From NCBI GenBank assembly GCA_025548565.1, contig JAJLPB010000017.1, forward strand, positions 1-64,000: a stretch of 64,000 nt of DNA, given 5' to 3'. Under the pieces are notes generated by a model. That model did not search any database and was not told where the DNA came from. It saw only the letters and a program-made list of their open reading frames with translations. Both the position numbers and the translations under genes were made by a program. Every line of letters begins with the position of its first letter. The stretch's first letter is position 1. The stretch is from Rugamonas sp. A1-17 (GTDB lineage Bacteria > Pseudomonadota > Gammaproteobacteria > Burkholderiales > Burkholderiaceae_D). Shown piece by piece: positions 50,595 through 60,027 of the stretch.

Positions 50595-51530
50595 ATGCTC
50601 GCCTTGCCTTTCCTGATGATTGTCGATAATGCCGCTGCCGCTGATTTCCGCCCGGACCTGGTCCGCTGGCGCCAGCTCGTCACGCCGGCCTGGCTGGCGG
50701 GGCTGACGGCGGGCGCCGAGGTCGAGGCGCCGCCGGCGGCGGACTGGCGCCTGTTCGAGGTCGGCTGCGGCGCGGCGGTGCTGTTCGAGCAGGCCCATGT
50801 TCCGGGCGCCTCCTACATCGACACGGCCTGCATCGAACAGCTGCCCCTGTGGAACAAGGTGGACGACCAGGCGCTATTGGCGCTGCTGCTGGCGCGCGGC
50901 GTACGCCACGACACCACCGTCATCCTCTACGGCCGCAACAACCTGGCCGCCGCGCGGCTGGCGCATCTGCTGCTGTACGCCGGCGTGGCCGACGTGCGCC
51001 TGCTCGACGGCGGCTTCGCCCGCTGGCACGCCGGCGGCCATGCCTGCGCGCGCGGGCCGGCGCCGGCCCCCGCAGCAGCCTCCGATTTCGGCACCAACTT
51101 CCCGGCCCATCCCGAATACCTGATCGGCACGCCAGAAGCGTGCGCCTTGCTGGCGCGCGGCGACGGTGTGCTGGCCAGCATCCGCACCCGGGCCGAATTC
51201 ACCGGCAAGGCCTCCGGCTACAATTACATCGCCGCCGGCGACATCCCCGGCGCGCGCTGGGGCAGGGCGGGCGAGGACGGCGACGTCAACAGCATGAGCG
51301 CCTATCACGAGGCCGACGGCAGCATGAAGCCGGCCGCCGAGATCGCCGCGCAGTGGGCCGAGCACGGCATCGTGCCCGGCACGCCGACCGCCTTCTACTG
51401 CGGCACCGGCTGGCGCGCCTCGATGGCGTTTTTCTACGCCTGGCTGATGGGCTGGCCCGCGATCAGCGTCTACGATGGCGGCTGGTTCGAATATGTGGAG
51501 ACGGGCTGTTTCGACGCTGATCGGCTCTGA
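50595..51530 (+). CDS. Two-domain rhodanese sulfurtransferase (thiosulfate/3-mercaptopyruvate type)
   Basis: The 311-residue protein has two rhodanese domains. The second has the active-site loop FYCGTGWRAS with Cys269 and the preceding SGYNYIAAGDIPGARW segment; the first (LYGRNNLAAARLAHLLLYAGV) is catalytically empty, as usual in this family. The loop CGTGWR matches thiosulfate sulfurtransferases such as the PspE/RhdA style more than the CGSGVTA of mercaptopyruvate enzymes. ATG 50595 is uncertain because no ribosome-binding site precedes it; ATG 50616 is another option. No clear link with the neighbours. Confidence 0.85.
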   Translation: MLALPFLMIVDNAAAADFRPDLVRWRQLVTPAWLAGLTAGAEVEAPPAADWRLFEVGCGAAVLFEQAHVPGASYIDTACIEQLPLWNKVDDQALLALLLARGVRHDTTVILYGRNNLAAARLAHLLLYAGVADVRLLDGGFARWHAGGHACARGPAPAPAAASDFGTNFPAHPEYLIGTPEACALLARGDGVLASIRTRAEFTGKASGYNYIAAGDIPGARWGRAGEDGDVNSMSAYHEADGSMKPAAEIAAQWAEHGIVPGTPTAFYCGTGWRASMAFFYAWLMGWPAISVYDGGWFEYVETGCFDADRL

Positions 51531-51550
51531 CTCGTATCGGCCAAGCTAAA

Positions 51551-51594
51551 GAGGGGAAACCCGCTCCGGTGCAGGCCGGAACAAACTTCCCCTC
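51551..51594. repeat. Long-arm hairpin between sulfurtransferase and arsA
   Basis: GAGGGGAA / TTCCCCTC arms of 8 bp enclose a 28-base loop with further pairing possibilities (CCGG). It is 20 bp after the sulfurtransferase stop. No T-run follows, so it could be a weak terminator or part of an arsA leader. Confidence 0.35.
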
Positions 51595-51603
51595 ATGTTG
51601 AGT

Positions 51604-51628
51604 AACGATATAAACTATTTGTATCGTT
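51604..51628. promoter_or_regulatory. Palindrome upstream of arsA, candidate ArsR-type operator
   Basis: AACGATA-N11-TATCGTT is a perfect 7-bp dyad 26 bp before the arsA start codon. ArsR/SmtB repressors bind AT-rich dyads in this position, but no arsR gene is present in the window. Confidence 0.4.
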
Positions 51629-51653
51629 GGTCTATGCTCATCGGGGCGCAAAT

Positions 51654-53498
51654 ATGGATAAGCTGGTGCATTGCGGCGGTATCCCGTCGCACGAAAACGT
51701 GGCGGAACGGATCGACACCGAGGTGCCGGGCTTTCTTGTTGCGCCGACGCGGCATCTGTTCTTTACCGGTAAAGGAGGAGTAGGGAAGACGTCGCTGTCG
51801 ACCGCCACCGCGCTCACGCTGGCCGATTCCGGTAAAAAAATCCTGTTGGTGAGCACCGATGCCGCGTCAAATCTGGATGAAATGCTGGGCGTCGAACTGC
51901 GCAACAGCCCCACGCCCGTGCCCGGCGTCCCCGGTTTGTCGGTATTGAATATCGACCCCGACAGCGCGGCCGAGTCGTATCGCCAGCGCGTGCTGGGGCA
52001 GATGGACGCCGGTGCCAGCGAAACGGAACGCGCGACCGTGCGCGAGCAACTGTCCGGCGCCTGCACCACGGAGATCGCTTCATTCGACGAGTTTGCAGCG
52101 CTGCTGGCCGACGATGCGGGTGGCTATGACCATATCGTCTTCGACACCGCGCCAACCGGACACACCTTGCGCCTGCTGAGCTTGCCGCAGGCGTGGAGCG
52201 GATTTTTGGCGGGGAATGACCGCGGGGCGTCCTGCCTCGGCCCCCACTCGGGATTGAAGATGTAGGAAGTTCGTTTCAAGGCTGCCTTGCTTGCCTTGAG
52301 CGACCCTGCCCGGACCACCGTCATCCTGGTCGCCCGCGCCGACAAGGGCGCGCTTGCCGAGGCGGCGCGCACGTCGGATGAATTGCGCATACTTGGCCTG
52401 AACAACCAGCGCCTGATCGTCAACGGCGTGTTCCACGCCAGCGATCCGGCCGATGCGGTGGCCTGTGCCATTGCATCGGTCGGGCAGGAGGCGCTCGATG
52501 CGACGCCGCTCACCTTGCAGTCCCTGCCGCAAGACCAACTGCCCTTGCGCGCCTTCGACACGGTTGGATTGCCGGCATTGCGCGCGCTGCTTTCGGCGCA
52601 TGCCGCCCCAGTCGCCGGCGCCGTAGCGGTGACCGCAACGGTTCAAGCTTTGCCGGGCCTGGACGCGCTGGCCGACGAATTGGCGGCGTCCGGCCACGGC
52701 CTCATCATGGTGATGGGCAAGGGAGGCGTGGGCAAAACGACCATCGCCGCGGCCTTGGCCCTCGGGTTGATTGCACGCGGCAAGACCGTTCATCTGAGCA
52801 CCACCGATCCGGCGGCCCACCTGGCCGGAACGCTCGCCAGCGAGGTGCCCGGCTTGCGCGTCGACCGCATCGACCCCAAGATCGAGACCCAGCGCTACAT
52901 CGACCGTATGATGGCGGCAAAATCGCCGGGACTGAACGTGCAGGAACAAGCGCTGATGCTGGAAGACCTGCGCTCGCCGTGTACCGAGGAAGTCGCGGTC
53001 TTTCACGCGTTTTCCAGGATTGTCAACGAAGCGCGTAGCGCCTTCGTCGTGCTTGACACTGCGCCAACCGGGCACTCGCTGCTGCTGATGGATGCTGCCG
53101 GCGCCTACCATCGGCAAACGCTGCGCGATTTCGAAGGCCATGGCAGCGGCAGAATGACCACGCCCCTGATGCGGCTGCAGGACGGCGCCTACACCCGGAT
53201 CATTCTGGTCACGCTGCCGGAGGTCACCCCGGTGTCGCAGGCGGCGGCCCTGCAGGACGACCTGCGCCGCGCACGCATCGAGCCCTACGCCTGGGTGATC
53301 AACAAAAGCGTGGCGGCGGCCGGTACGCGCGATCCGCTTCTGGAAGCGCGCCTGGCCGGAGAGCGCAAGCAAATGCGTCGTATCGCGGCAGGATTGGCGG
53401 CCCGCAGCTTCATCGTGCCGTGGCGCATCCATCCCCCGGTCGGCGTGGTCGAGCTATCCGAGCTGGTCACTCACAAGGTGTCTCAGGAAAACGCTTGA
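51654..53498 (+). pseudogene. arsA: Arsenite-stimulated ATPase arsA, interrupted by an in-frame amber codon
   Basis: Read through, this is a 614-residue ArsA with two homologous ATPase halves. Walker A motifs are TGKGGVGKTS in the first half and MGKGGVGKTT in the second; switch motifs DTAPTGHT and DTAPTGHS are both present, as are all three arsenite-binding cysteines (SGACTTE, GASCLGP, RSPCTEE). A TAG at 52263-52265 stops the frame after GLKM; the next codons continue the same frame as EVRFKAALLALSDP, so one change (probably CAG to TAG) is the only defect. Homologues have a polar residue at this site. ATG 51654 is used. A TTG at 52287 could restart the second half. No arsB, arsD or arsR is nearby. 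Confidence 0.85.
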
Positions 53499-53644
53499 GC
53501 CGGCCAACGACCGTCCAACTTTTCATACGGCAGTCATGATGGGCGTCTGAATTTCGGGGTGCCTCCAGCATGTTACAAGATGTTGCTATTGTGAACTATA
53601 TTTAGAATCAAGGACTTGCCTCCGAATTTTCGTTCGTCCAAGGC

Positions 53645-53660
53645 TGGCACAACCATTGCT
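53645..53660 (+). promoter_or_regulatory. Sigma-54 promoter of the dct operon
   Basis: TGGCAC-N5-TTGCT matches the -24/-12 consensus with the invariant GG and GC exactly 10 bases apart. The start point would be near 53671, 55 bp before the symporter start. A DctD-type sigma-54 activator is encoded at the end of the same operon, which strongly supports the call. Confidence 0.85.
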
Positions 53661-53725
53661 ATGTAGCTTGGACCCCGCCGGCGCACTGCTTAGCGGTGAC
53701 GACAACAAAAATCTGGAGAACACAA

Positions 53726-54997
53726 GTGAAAAAGAAACGCCCATTAACCCTCTACATCCTGATCGCGATGGTGCTCGGTATCGGTGTCGGCTATGCCTGC
53801 CATGACACCTTCCCCGACAAGGCGCTCAGCGCCAACATCGCCGGCAATATCTCGATCGCCACCGACGTGTTCCTCCGTCTGATCAAGATGATCATTTCGC
53901 TGCTGGTGTTCTCCACGCTGACGGTCGGCATTGCGCACATGGGCGACGGCAAGGCCGCCGGCCGGGTCGGCATCAAGGCCATGGGCTGGTTCGTGATCGC
54001 TTCGCTGGTTTCGCTGACGCTGGGCATGCTGCTGTCGAACTTCCTGCAGCTGGGCACCCACCTGGGCCTGCCGCTGCCGGCGGTCGACGCCGCCACCGGC
54101 CTGAAAACCTCGGCCTTCACGCTGAAGGACTTCGTCGCCCACATGGTGCCGAAGTCGCCGATCGAGGCGATGGCCAACAACGAGATCCTGCAAGTGCTGG
54201 TGTTCTCGATCTTCTTCGGCAGCGCGCTGAGCGCGATGGGCGAGGCGGGCGCCAAGCTGACCGCCGTGATCGACCAGCTGGCCCAGGTGATGTTGCGCAT
54301 CACCGGCGCCATCATGAACCTGGCTCCGCTGGCCGTGTTCGCCGCGATGGCCTCGGTCATCACCACCAACGGCCTGGGCATCCTGGCCACCTTCGCCAAA
54401 TTCATGGGCGGCTTCTACCTCGGCCTGGTGTGCCTGTGGGCGCTGCTGGTCCTGGGCGGCTTCCTGTTCATCGGCAAGCGCGTGTTCCGCCTGATGGCCC
54501 TGATCCGCGAACCATTCCTGCTGGCGTTCTCGACCGCGAGCTCGGAAGCGGCCTATCCGAAACTGCTGGTCGCACTGGACCAGTTCGGCGTGCAACGCAA
54601 GATCTCCAGCTTCGTGCTGCCGATGGGCTACTCCTTCAACCTGGACGGCTCGATGATGTACTGCACCTTCGCCGTGCTGTTCATCACCCAGGCCTACGGC
54701 ATCGACCTGTCGCTGGGCACCCAGATCACCATGCTGCTGTTGCTGATGGTGACCTCCAAAGGTATCGCCGGCGTGCCGCGCGCCTCGCTGGTGGTGATCG
54801 CCGCCACGCTGAACCAGTTCCACATCCCTGAAGCCGGCCTGCTGCTGTTGATGGGCATCGACCAGTTCCTGGACATGGGCCGCTCCGCCACCAACGCGGT
54901 CGGCAACGCTGTCGCCACCGCCGTGGTCGCGAAGTGGGAAGGCGCATTGGAACAAGAAGTGGAACAACCTGTCGTCGCCACGATGCGCGCGGCTTGA
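53726..54997 (+). CDS. dctA: C4-dicarboxylate:cation symporter (DctA-like, DAACS family)
   Basis: The 423-residue inner-membrane symporter has FLRLIKMIISLLVFSTLTVGIAHM, the serine-rich LAFSTASSEAAYP, GYSFNLDGSMMYCTF and FLDMGRSATNAVGNAVATAVV. GTG 53726 is the start, with GGAG 9 bases upstream. It is the first gene of an operon with a porin, dctB and dctD and has a sigma-54 promoter, so C4-dicarboxylates (succinate, fumarate, malate) are the likely substrates. It is a paralogue of the symporter at 28263. Confidence 0.92.
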   Translation: MKKKRPLTLYILIAMVLGIGVGYACHDTFPDKALSANIAGNISIATDVFLRLIKMIISLLVFSTLTVGIAHMGDGKAAGRVGIKAMGWFVIASLVSLTLGMLLSNFLQLGTHLGLPLPAVDAATGLKTSAFTLKDFVAHMVPKSPIEAMANNEILQVLVFSIFFGSALSAMGEAGAKLTAVIDQLAQVMLRITGAIMNLAPLAVFAAMASVITTNGLGILATFAKFMGGFYLGLVCLWALLVLGGFLFIGKRVFRLMALIREPFLLAFSTASSEAAYPKLLVALDQFGVQRKISSFVLPMGYSFNLDGSMMYCTFAVLFITQAYGIDLSLGTQITMLLLLMVTSKGIAGVPRASLVVIAATLNQFHIPEAGLLLLMGIDQFLDMGRSATNAVGNAVATAVVAKWEGALEQEVEQPVVATMRAA

Positions 54998-55021
54998 AGA
55001 ATAATTAGAGGAGATTCAAAG

Positions 55022-56014
55022 ATGCAAAAGCATGTGATCAGCGCGCTGGCGCTGGGCTTGGTATCGGCCGTCGCGCAGGCGCAATCGAGCGTGACCGTGT
55101 ACGGCATCGCCGACGCCGGCCTGGTGCTGGAACGCGGCGGCCCGGCCGGTAACACGCAGAACATCAGCAGCGGCGTGGGTTCCGGCTCGCGCCTGGGCTT
55201 CAAGGGCAAGGAAGACCTGGGCGGCGGCCTGGTCGCCGGCTTCCAGCTGGAAAACGGCTTTAACATCGACACCGGCACCGCCGGGCAGGGCGGCCTGCTG
55301 TTCGGCCGCCAGGCTTATGTGAGCCTGTCCGGCTCGGCCGGCTCCATCAGCGCCGGCCGCCAGTACATGCCGTACTTCAAAGCCCTGCGCGACGTGATCG
55401 ATCCGTTCGGCACCGGCTTCGCCGGCAACGTGCAGAACATCTTCTTCCCGAGCACGCGGGTCGACAACTCGGTCGAGTACATGACCAAGAAGTACAACGG
55501 CTTCTCGGCGGACCTGCTGTACGGCTTCGGCGAAACCGCGGGCGACGCCTCCAGGAACCGCACCATCAGCGGCGCCGCCAGCTATGACAACGGCCCGCTG
55601 AGCGTGGTGCTGACCCACCATCAGCGCGACAACGCCCTGGCCACCGCCCATACCCGCTACACCATGCTGGGCGGCCGCTACCGCTTTGGCGACATCATCG
55701 GCCACGCGGCCTACTCGCGCAACAAGGACCTGCTGGGCATCGGCAGCCGCGACGCGCTGGTGGGCGTGACGGTGTCGGTGGGCGCGGACAAGCTGCTGGC
55801 CTCGTACATCGACCACCGCGACGACTCGTCGCCGCGCCAGCGCGCCCGCCAGGCCGCGATCGGCTACCTGCATCCGCTGTCGGTGCGCACCGACCTGTAC
55901 GCCGCGTACGGCCACATCGTCAACCGCAACGGCGCCAATTTCCACGTCGGCACGGCCACCGATAGTGGTACCGGTACAACCGGATTCAACCTGGGCGTGC
56001 GTCATGTGTTTTAA
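55022..56014 (+). CDS. Outer-membrane porin (Porin_4/Neisseria-type)
   Basis: The 330-residue porin has a signal peptide (LVSAVAQAQ), strand one SSVTVYGIADAGLV, SGSRLGFKGKEDLGGGLVAGFQLENGFN, GQGGLLFGRQAYVSLSGSAGSISAGRQYMPYF and a terminal strand FNLGVRHVF. GAGGAG precedes ATG 55022. It sits between the dicarboxylate symporter (24 bp before) and dctB, so it is in the same sigma-54 operon and should be the outer-membrane gate for C4-dicarboxylates. Having a porin inside the dct operon is not the textbook rhizobial arrangement. Confidence 0.9.
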   Translation: MQKHVISALALGLVSAVAQAQSSVTVYGIADAGLVLERGGPAGNTQNISSGVGSGSRLGFKGKEDLGGGLVAGFQLENGFNIDTGTAGQGGLLFGRQAYVSLSGSAGSISAGRQYMPYFKALRDVIDPFGTGFAGNVQNIFFPSTRVDNSVEYMTKKYNGFSADLLYGFGETAGDASRNRTISGAASYDNGPLSVVLTHHQRDNALATAHTRYTMLGGRYRFGDIIGHAAYSRNKDLLGIGSRDALVGVTVSVGADKLLASYIDHRDDSSPRQRARQAAIGYLHPLSVRTDLYAAYGHIVNRNGANFHVGTATDSGTGTTGFNLGVRHVF

Positions 56015-56052
56015 TGGCGGTCTATGAAACCACGATAACGGCAAAGGGGAAT

Positions 56053-57927
56053 ATGGCAGCACCACCGCAGACCGTCTTGCCGTCTCGGCCGGGCCGCCGG
56101 CTGCTGCGCCGGGCCGCGCTGTGGGTGTTGCTGCTGCTGTGCTGCCTGGCGGTGGCGGTGCTGGCCTGGCGCTGGACCGAAAACGCCGCCACCGAAAAGC
56201 TGCGCCTGGCCGCAGCGCAGCGGCTCGACGGTTACGCCGTCAGCCTGGAAAACCTGTTATCCAAATACGATTTCCTGCCCGGCACGCTGGAACTCAACAA
56301 GGACGTGATCGCCTTGCTGCAGCAGCCCGGCGACGAGGCCCTGCGCGCCGACGTCAACGCCTATCTGGAACAGGTCAACCGCCTGTCCAAGTCGACCACC
56401 ATCTACATCGTCAACCTGCAGGGCGTGACGCAGGCCGCCAGCAACTGGCGCGAGCCGGACAGCTTCGTCGGCGACAACGTCGCCTTCCGCCCCTACGTGC
56501 GCGACGCGCTGCGGCGCACGCCCGGCGGCTTCTACGGCGTCGGCACCACGCGTGGCGAGCCGGGCTACTTCTTCGCGCATGGCATTTATCACAACGGCCG
56601 CATGCTGGGCGTGGCCACCGTCAAGGTCAATATCGAGAAACTGGAAAGCGGCTGGGTGCAGGGCACCGACAAGGTGCTGCTGACCGACGCCCACGGCGTG
56701 GTCTTCCTCAGTTCCGAGCCGGACTGGAAGTACCGCGCGCTGGCGCCGCTGTCGCCGGCCGTGCTGCAGGAGCTGGAAGTGTCGCGCCAGTACTTCTCGC
56801 ACGCCTTGCTGCCGCTGGGCATACGCGAATTGCGCAAGCTCGACAACGGCGCCGCCATCGTCGCCACGCCGGCGCCGGCCGCGCGCCTGCGCATGCTGGC
56901 CCAGACCCGTTCGCTCTCGCCGCGCAAGTGGCAGTTCGTCTACCTGTCGGACCTGGCGCCGGCCGAGGCCAGCGCCCGCAACGCCTTCCTCTTCACGTGG
57001 CTGTCGGAAGCGCTGCTGCTGATGCTGGTGTTGTACGCGCGCCAGCGCCGCCGCCTGGGCCGCCAACGCCAGCGCGCCCGGCTGGACCTGCAGCGCGCCT
57101 ACGACGACCTGGAATCGATGGTGGCCGAGCGCACCGCCAGCCTGCAGCAGATGACGCACAACCTGAGCGAGGAAAACGTCGTGCGCCGCCAGGCCGAACA
57201 GAAGCTGCGGCAGGCGCAGAGCGAGCTGGTCCAGGCCGGCAAGATGGCGGTGCTGGGCCAGATGTCGGCCGGCATCACGCACGAGCTGAACCAGCCGCTG
57301 ACGGCGCTGCGCACCATGTCCGACAACGCCCGCGTGCTCATCGAGCGCGGCCGGCTGGACGAGGCCAAGGACAACCTGGCGACCATCTCGCAACTGGTCG
57401 CGCGCATGGGCGCGCTGACCGGCCAGCTGCGCCAGTTCGCCCGCAAGTCCGACGCCAGCGTCAGGCCGGTGGCGGTGGCGGGGGCCATCACCGCCGCGCT
57501 GTTCCTGGTCGAGCGCCGGGTGGAGCAGGAGCGGGTCAACTTCCGCATGTCGATGCAGAGCCCGGACGTGTTTGCGCTGTGCGACACCAACCGGCTGGAG
57601 CAGGTGCTGGTCAACCTGTTCACCAACGCGCTTGACGCGATGGCCGACAGCGACCCGCGCCAGCTAACCGTGAGCGTGTCGCGCAGTTTTCAAAAGGCCA
57701 TGATCGCCGTCTCGGATACCGGGCCGGGCATTCCGGAAGCGATCCGCCGCCACTTATTCGAACCTTTTTTCACAACAAAGCCGCAAGGGCAGGGCCTGGG
57801 CCTGGGGCTGGCGATATCGGAGCAGATCATCCGCGAATTCGGCGGGCGGCTGCTGGCCGAAGCCACGACCACGGGCGGCGCCCGGTTCATCATTGAATTA
57901 CCCATTGCGGAGCAGGAGACAGCATGA
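56053..57927 (+). CDS. dctB: C4-dicarboxylate sensor histidine kinase
   Basis: The protein is about 624 residues: one membrane segment (~21-41), a periplasmic double-PDC sensor domain (~45-295), a second membrane segment (~300-320), a coiled coil (RARLDLQRAYDDLESMVAERTASLQQM), the H-box GITHELNQPL with His near 410, and an HATPase domain (NLFTNALDAM, DTGPGIP, GLGLGLAI). The order and the HELNQPL box are typical of DctB. ATG 56053 follows GGGG closely; ATG 56014, overlapping the porin stop, is an alternative. It overlaps dctD by four bases. Confidence 0.93.
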   Translation: MAAPPQTVLPSRPGRRLLRRAALWVLLLLCCLAVAVLAWRWTENAATEKLRLAAAQRLDGYAVSLENLLSKYDFLPGTLELNKDVIALLQQPGDEALRADVNAYLEQVNRLSKSTTIYIVNLQGVTQAASNWREPDSFVGDNVAFRPYVRDALRRTPGGFYGVGTTRGEPGYFFAHGIYHNGRMLGVATVKVNIEKLESGWVQGTDKVLLTDAHGVVFLSSEPDWKYRALAPLSPAVLQELEVSRQYFSHALLPLGIRELRKLDNGAAIVATPAPAARLRMLAQTRSLSPRKWQFVYLSDLAPAEASARNAFLFTWLSEALLLMLVLYARQRRRLGRQRQRARLDLQRAYDDLESMVAERTASLQQMTHNLSEENVVRRQAEQKLRQAQSELVQAGKMAVLGQMSAGITHELNQPLTALRTMSDNARVLIERGRLDEAKDNLATISQLVARMGALTGQLRQFARKSDASVRPVAVAGAITAALFLVERRVEQERVNFRMSMQSPDVFALCDTNRLEQVLVNLFTNALDAMADSDPRQLTVSVSRSFQKAMIAVSDTGPGIPEAIRRHLFEPFFTTKPQGQGLGLGLAISEQIIREFGGRLLAEATTTGGARFIIELPIAEQETA

Positions 57928-59255
57928 AAGTACTACTGATTGAAGACGACCCGACCGTGCGCGCAGGCAGCGCGCAGGCGCTGGACCTGGCGGGCATCGA
58001 GGTGCAAGCCTTCCACACCGCCGAGCAGGCGCTGCCGCTGATCACGCCGGGCTTTGACGGCGTGGTGGTGAGCGACGTGCGCCTGCCCGGCATGAGCGGG
58101 CTGGACTTCATGGCCGCCGTCAAGGCCATCGACGCGCAACTGCCGGTGGTGCTGGTGACCGGCCACGGCGACATCACGATGGCCGTGGGCGCCATGCGCG
58201 ACGGCGCCTACGACTTCATCGCCAAGCCGTATTCGTCGGAGCAGCTGACCGACGTGGTGCAGCGCGCGATGGAGACCCGGCGGCTGGTGCTGGAAGTGGC
58301 CGCGCTGCGCCATCGCATCGCGCACGGCGAGGGCATCGAGGCCACGCTGCTGGGCGACTCGGCCGCGATCCGCGACCTGCGCCGCCTGATCCTGGACCTG
58401 GCCGACGAGCCGGCGGACGTGCTGATCTACGGCGAAACCGGCACCGGCAAGGAGATGGTGGCGCGCTGCCTGCACCAGTTCAGCCGCCGGCACCAGAGCA
58501 ATTTCGTCGCGCTCAACTGCGGCGCGATTCCCGAGACCATTTTTGAGAGCGAAGTGTTCGGCCATGAATCGGGCGCCTTTACCGGCGCCGCCAAGCGTCA
58601 GGTCGGCAAGATCGAACACGCCGACGGCGGTTCGTTGTTCCTCGACGAGATCGAAAGCCTGCCGATGGCGCTGCAGGTGAAGATGCTGCGCGTGCTGCAG
58701 GAACGCTACGTCGAACGGCTGGGCTCGAACAGCCCGGTGCCGGTGGACGTGCGCGTGATCGCCGCGGCCAAGGTCGACCTGAAGGAATGGTCGGACCAGC
58801 AGAAATTCCGTAGCGACCTGTACTACCGTTTGAACCTGATCGTGCTGAATCTGCCGCCGCTGCGCGAGCGGCGCGAGGATATCCCGCTGCTGTTCGAGCA
58901 CTTCCTGCTGGGCGCCGCAGCGCGCTACAAGCGCAGCGCGCCGCCGGTGCCGGGGCCGCTGATGCAGGCGCTGATGGCGCACGACTGGCCGGGCAATGTG
59001 CGCGAGTTGCGCAACATCGCCGAGCGTTTCGTGCTGGGTTTGTCGAGCGGGGCCGATGGCCTGCTGTCGGCGCGCAGCATGGCGCCGTTGCCGCTGGCCG
59101 AGCAGGTGGGCTGCTTCGAACGCGCGGTGATCGAACAGGAGCTGCGCAGGGCCAGCGGCAGCGTCACCGAAGTAAGCACCGCGCTGGGCGTGCCGAAGCA
59201 GACGCTGTACTACAAGATGCAAAAGTACGCGCTGACGCCGGACGATTACAAGTAA
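57924..59255 (+). CDS. dctD: C4-dicarboxylate response regulator, sigma-54 activator
   Basis: The 443-residue protein has a receiver domain (phospho-acceptor D51 in VVVSDVRLPG), a sigma-54 AAA+ domain (Walker A GETGTGKE ~171-178, sigma-54 contact loop GAFTGA near 218, GGSLFLDEIESLP), and a Fis-type HTH at the end (GSVTEVSTALGVPKQTLYYKMQKY). It is coupled to dctB and activates the sigma-54 promoter upstream of the symporter. It is convergent with map, with 4 bp between stops. Confidence 0.94.
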   Translation: MKVLLIEDDPTVRAGSAQALDLAGIEVQAFHTAEQALPLITPGFDGVVVSDVRLPGMSGLDFMAAVKAIDAQLPVVLVTGHGDITMAVGAMRDGAYDFIAKPYSSEQLTDVVQRAMETRRLVLEVAALRHRIAHGEGIEATLLGDSAAIRDLRRLILDLADEPADVLIYGETGTGKEMVARCLHQFSRRHQSNFVALNCGAIPETIFESEVFGHESGAFTGAAKRQVGKIEHADGGSLFLDEIESLPMALQVKMLRVLQERYVERLGSNSPVPVDVRVIAAAKVDLKEWSDQQKFRSDLYYRLNLIVLNLPPLRERREDIPLLFEHFLLGAAARYKRSAPPVPGPLMQALMAHDWPGNVRELRNIAERFVLGLSSGADGLLSARSMAPLPLAEQVGCFERAVIEQELRRASGSVTEVSTALGVPKQTLYYKMQKYALTPDDYK

Positions 59256-59259
59256 GCGC

Positions 59260-60027
59260 CTAGTTCAAGGCGCGCTCGCCGGCGCGCAGCGTCAGCACCT
59301 GCACGCCGCTGCGCGTGACCGCCACGGTATGCTCGAATTGCGCGGACAATTTGCCGTCCATGGTGACGACGGTCCAGCCATCGTCCTCGGTGCGGACCGC
59401 TCGGCGGCCCTGGTTGAGCATGGGTTCGATGGTGAACACCATGCCCTCCTGAAGCACCAGTCCGGTCTTCGGCTTGCCCCAATGAAGCACCTGCGGCGGC
59501 TCGTGCATCTCGCGGCCGATGCCATGTCCGCAGTATTCCCTGACCACCGAATAGCCGTTGCGGCGGGCGTGACGCTCGATCGCATGGCCGACATCGCCCA
59601 GCCTGGCACCGGGGCGGACCGCGCGGATGCCGCGCCACATGGCCTCGTAAGTCACCTGCACCAGCCGCCTGGCCAGCGGCGACACCTCGCCGACCAGATA
59701 GGTCTTGCTGGAATCGGCGATGAAGCCGTTCTTCTCCAGCGTGATATCGAAGTTCACGATATCGCCATCCTGCAGAAACTCCGTCGGCGACGGCACGCCA
59801 TGGCACACCACGCTGTTGCGTGAAGCGTTGAGCGCATAAGCGTAGCCATACTGCCCCTTGCTGGCCGGCCGCGCCTGGAGTTCATTGACGATCAGGCTGT
59901 CGACCATATCGTTGACCTGCATGGTGGACATGCCGATCAGGCTCAATCGATCCAGATGGGCGAACACGCTGGCCAGCAGCTTGCCCGCCTCCGCCATCAG
60001 CGCGATTTCCTCCGGACGCTTGGTCAT
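59260..60027 (-). CDS. map: Type I methionine aminopeptidase
   Basis: The 255-residue metalloprotease removes N-terminal methionine. Metal ligands are in DIVNFDITLEKNGFIADSSKT (two Asp), GHGIGREMHEPP (His), FTIEPML (Glu) and SAQFEHTVAV (Glu). It is full length without a zinc-finger extension. The start overlaps the stop of a ParD-like gene by four bases (ATGA), so the two form one unit, with the small gene first. The housekeeping map usually sits next to rpsB or near rpsM, so this is probably an extra copy. Confidence 0.92.
   Translation of the reverse strand: MTKRPEEIALMAEAGKLLASVFAHLDRLSLIGMSTMQVNDMVDSLIVNELQARPASKGQYGYAYALNASRNSVVCHGVPSPTEFLQDGDIVNFDITLEKNGFIADSSKTYLVGEVSPLARRLVQVTYEAMWRGIRAVRPGARLGDVGHAIERHARRNGYSVVREYCGHGIGREMHEPPQVLHWGKPKTGLVLQEGMVFTIEPMLNQGRRAVRTEDDGWTVVTMDGKLSAQFEHTVAVTRSGVQVLTLRAGERALN

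Noticed and set aside
52287..53498. Second half of arsA as an independent gene
   Set aside because: It is in the same frame as the first half, separated only by TAG and seven sense codons that align with ArsA, and its first codon is a TTG without a good ribosome-binding site. A nonsense-split gene is simpler, though restart at TTG cannot be excluded.
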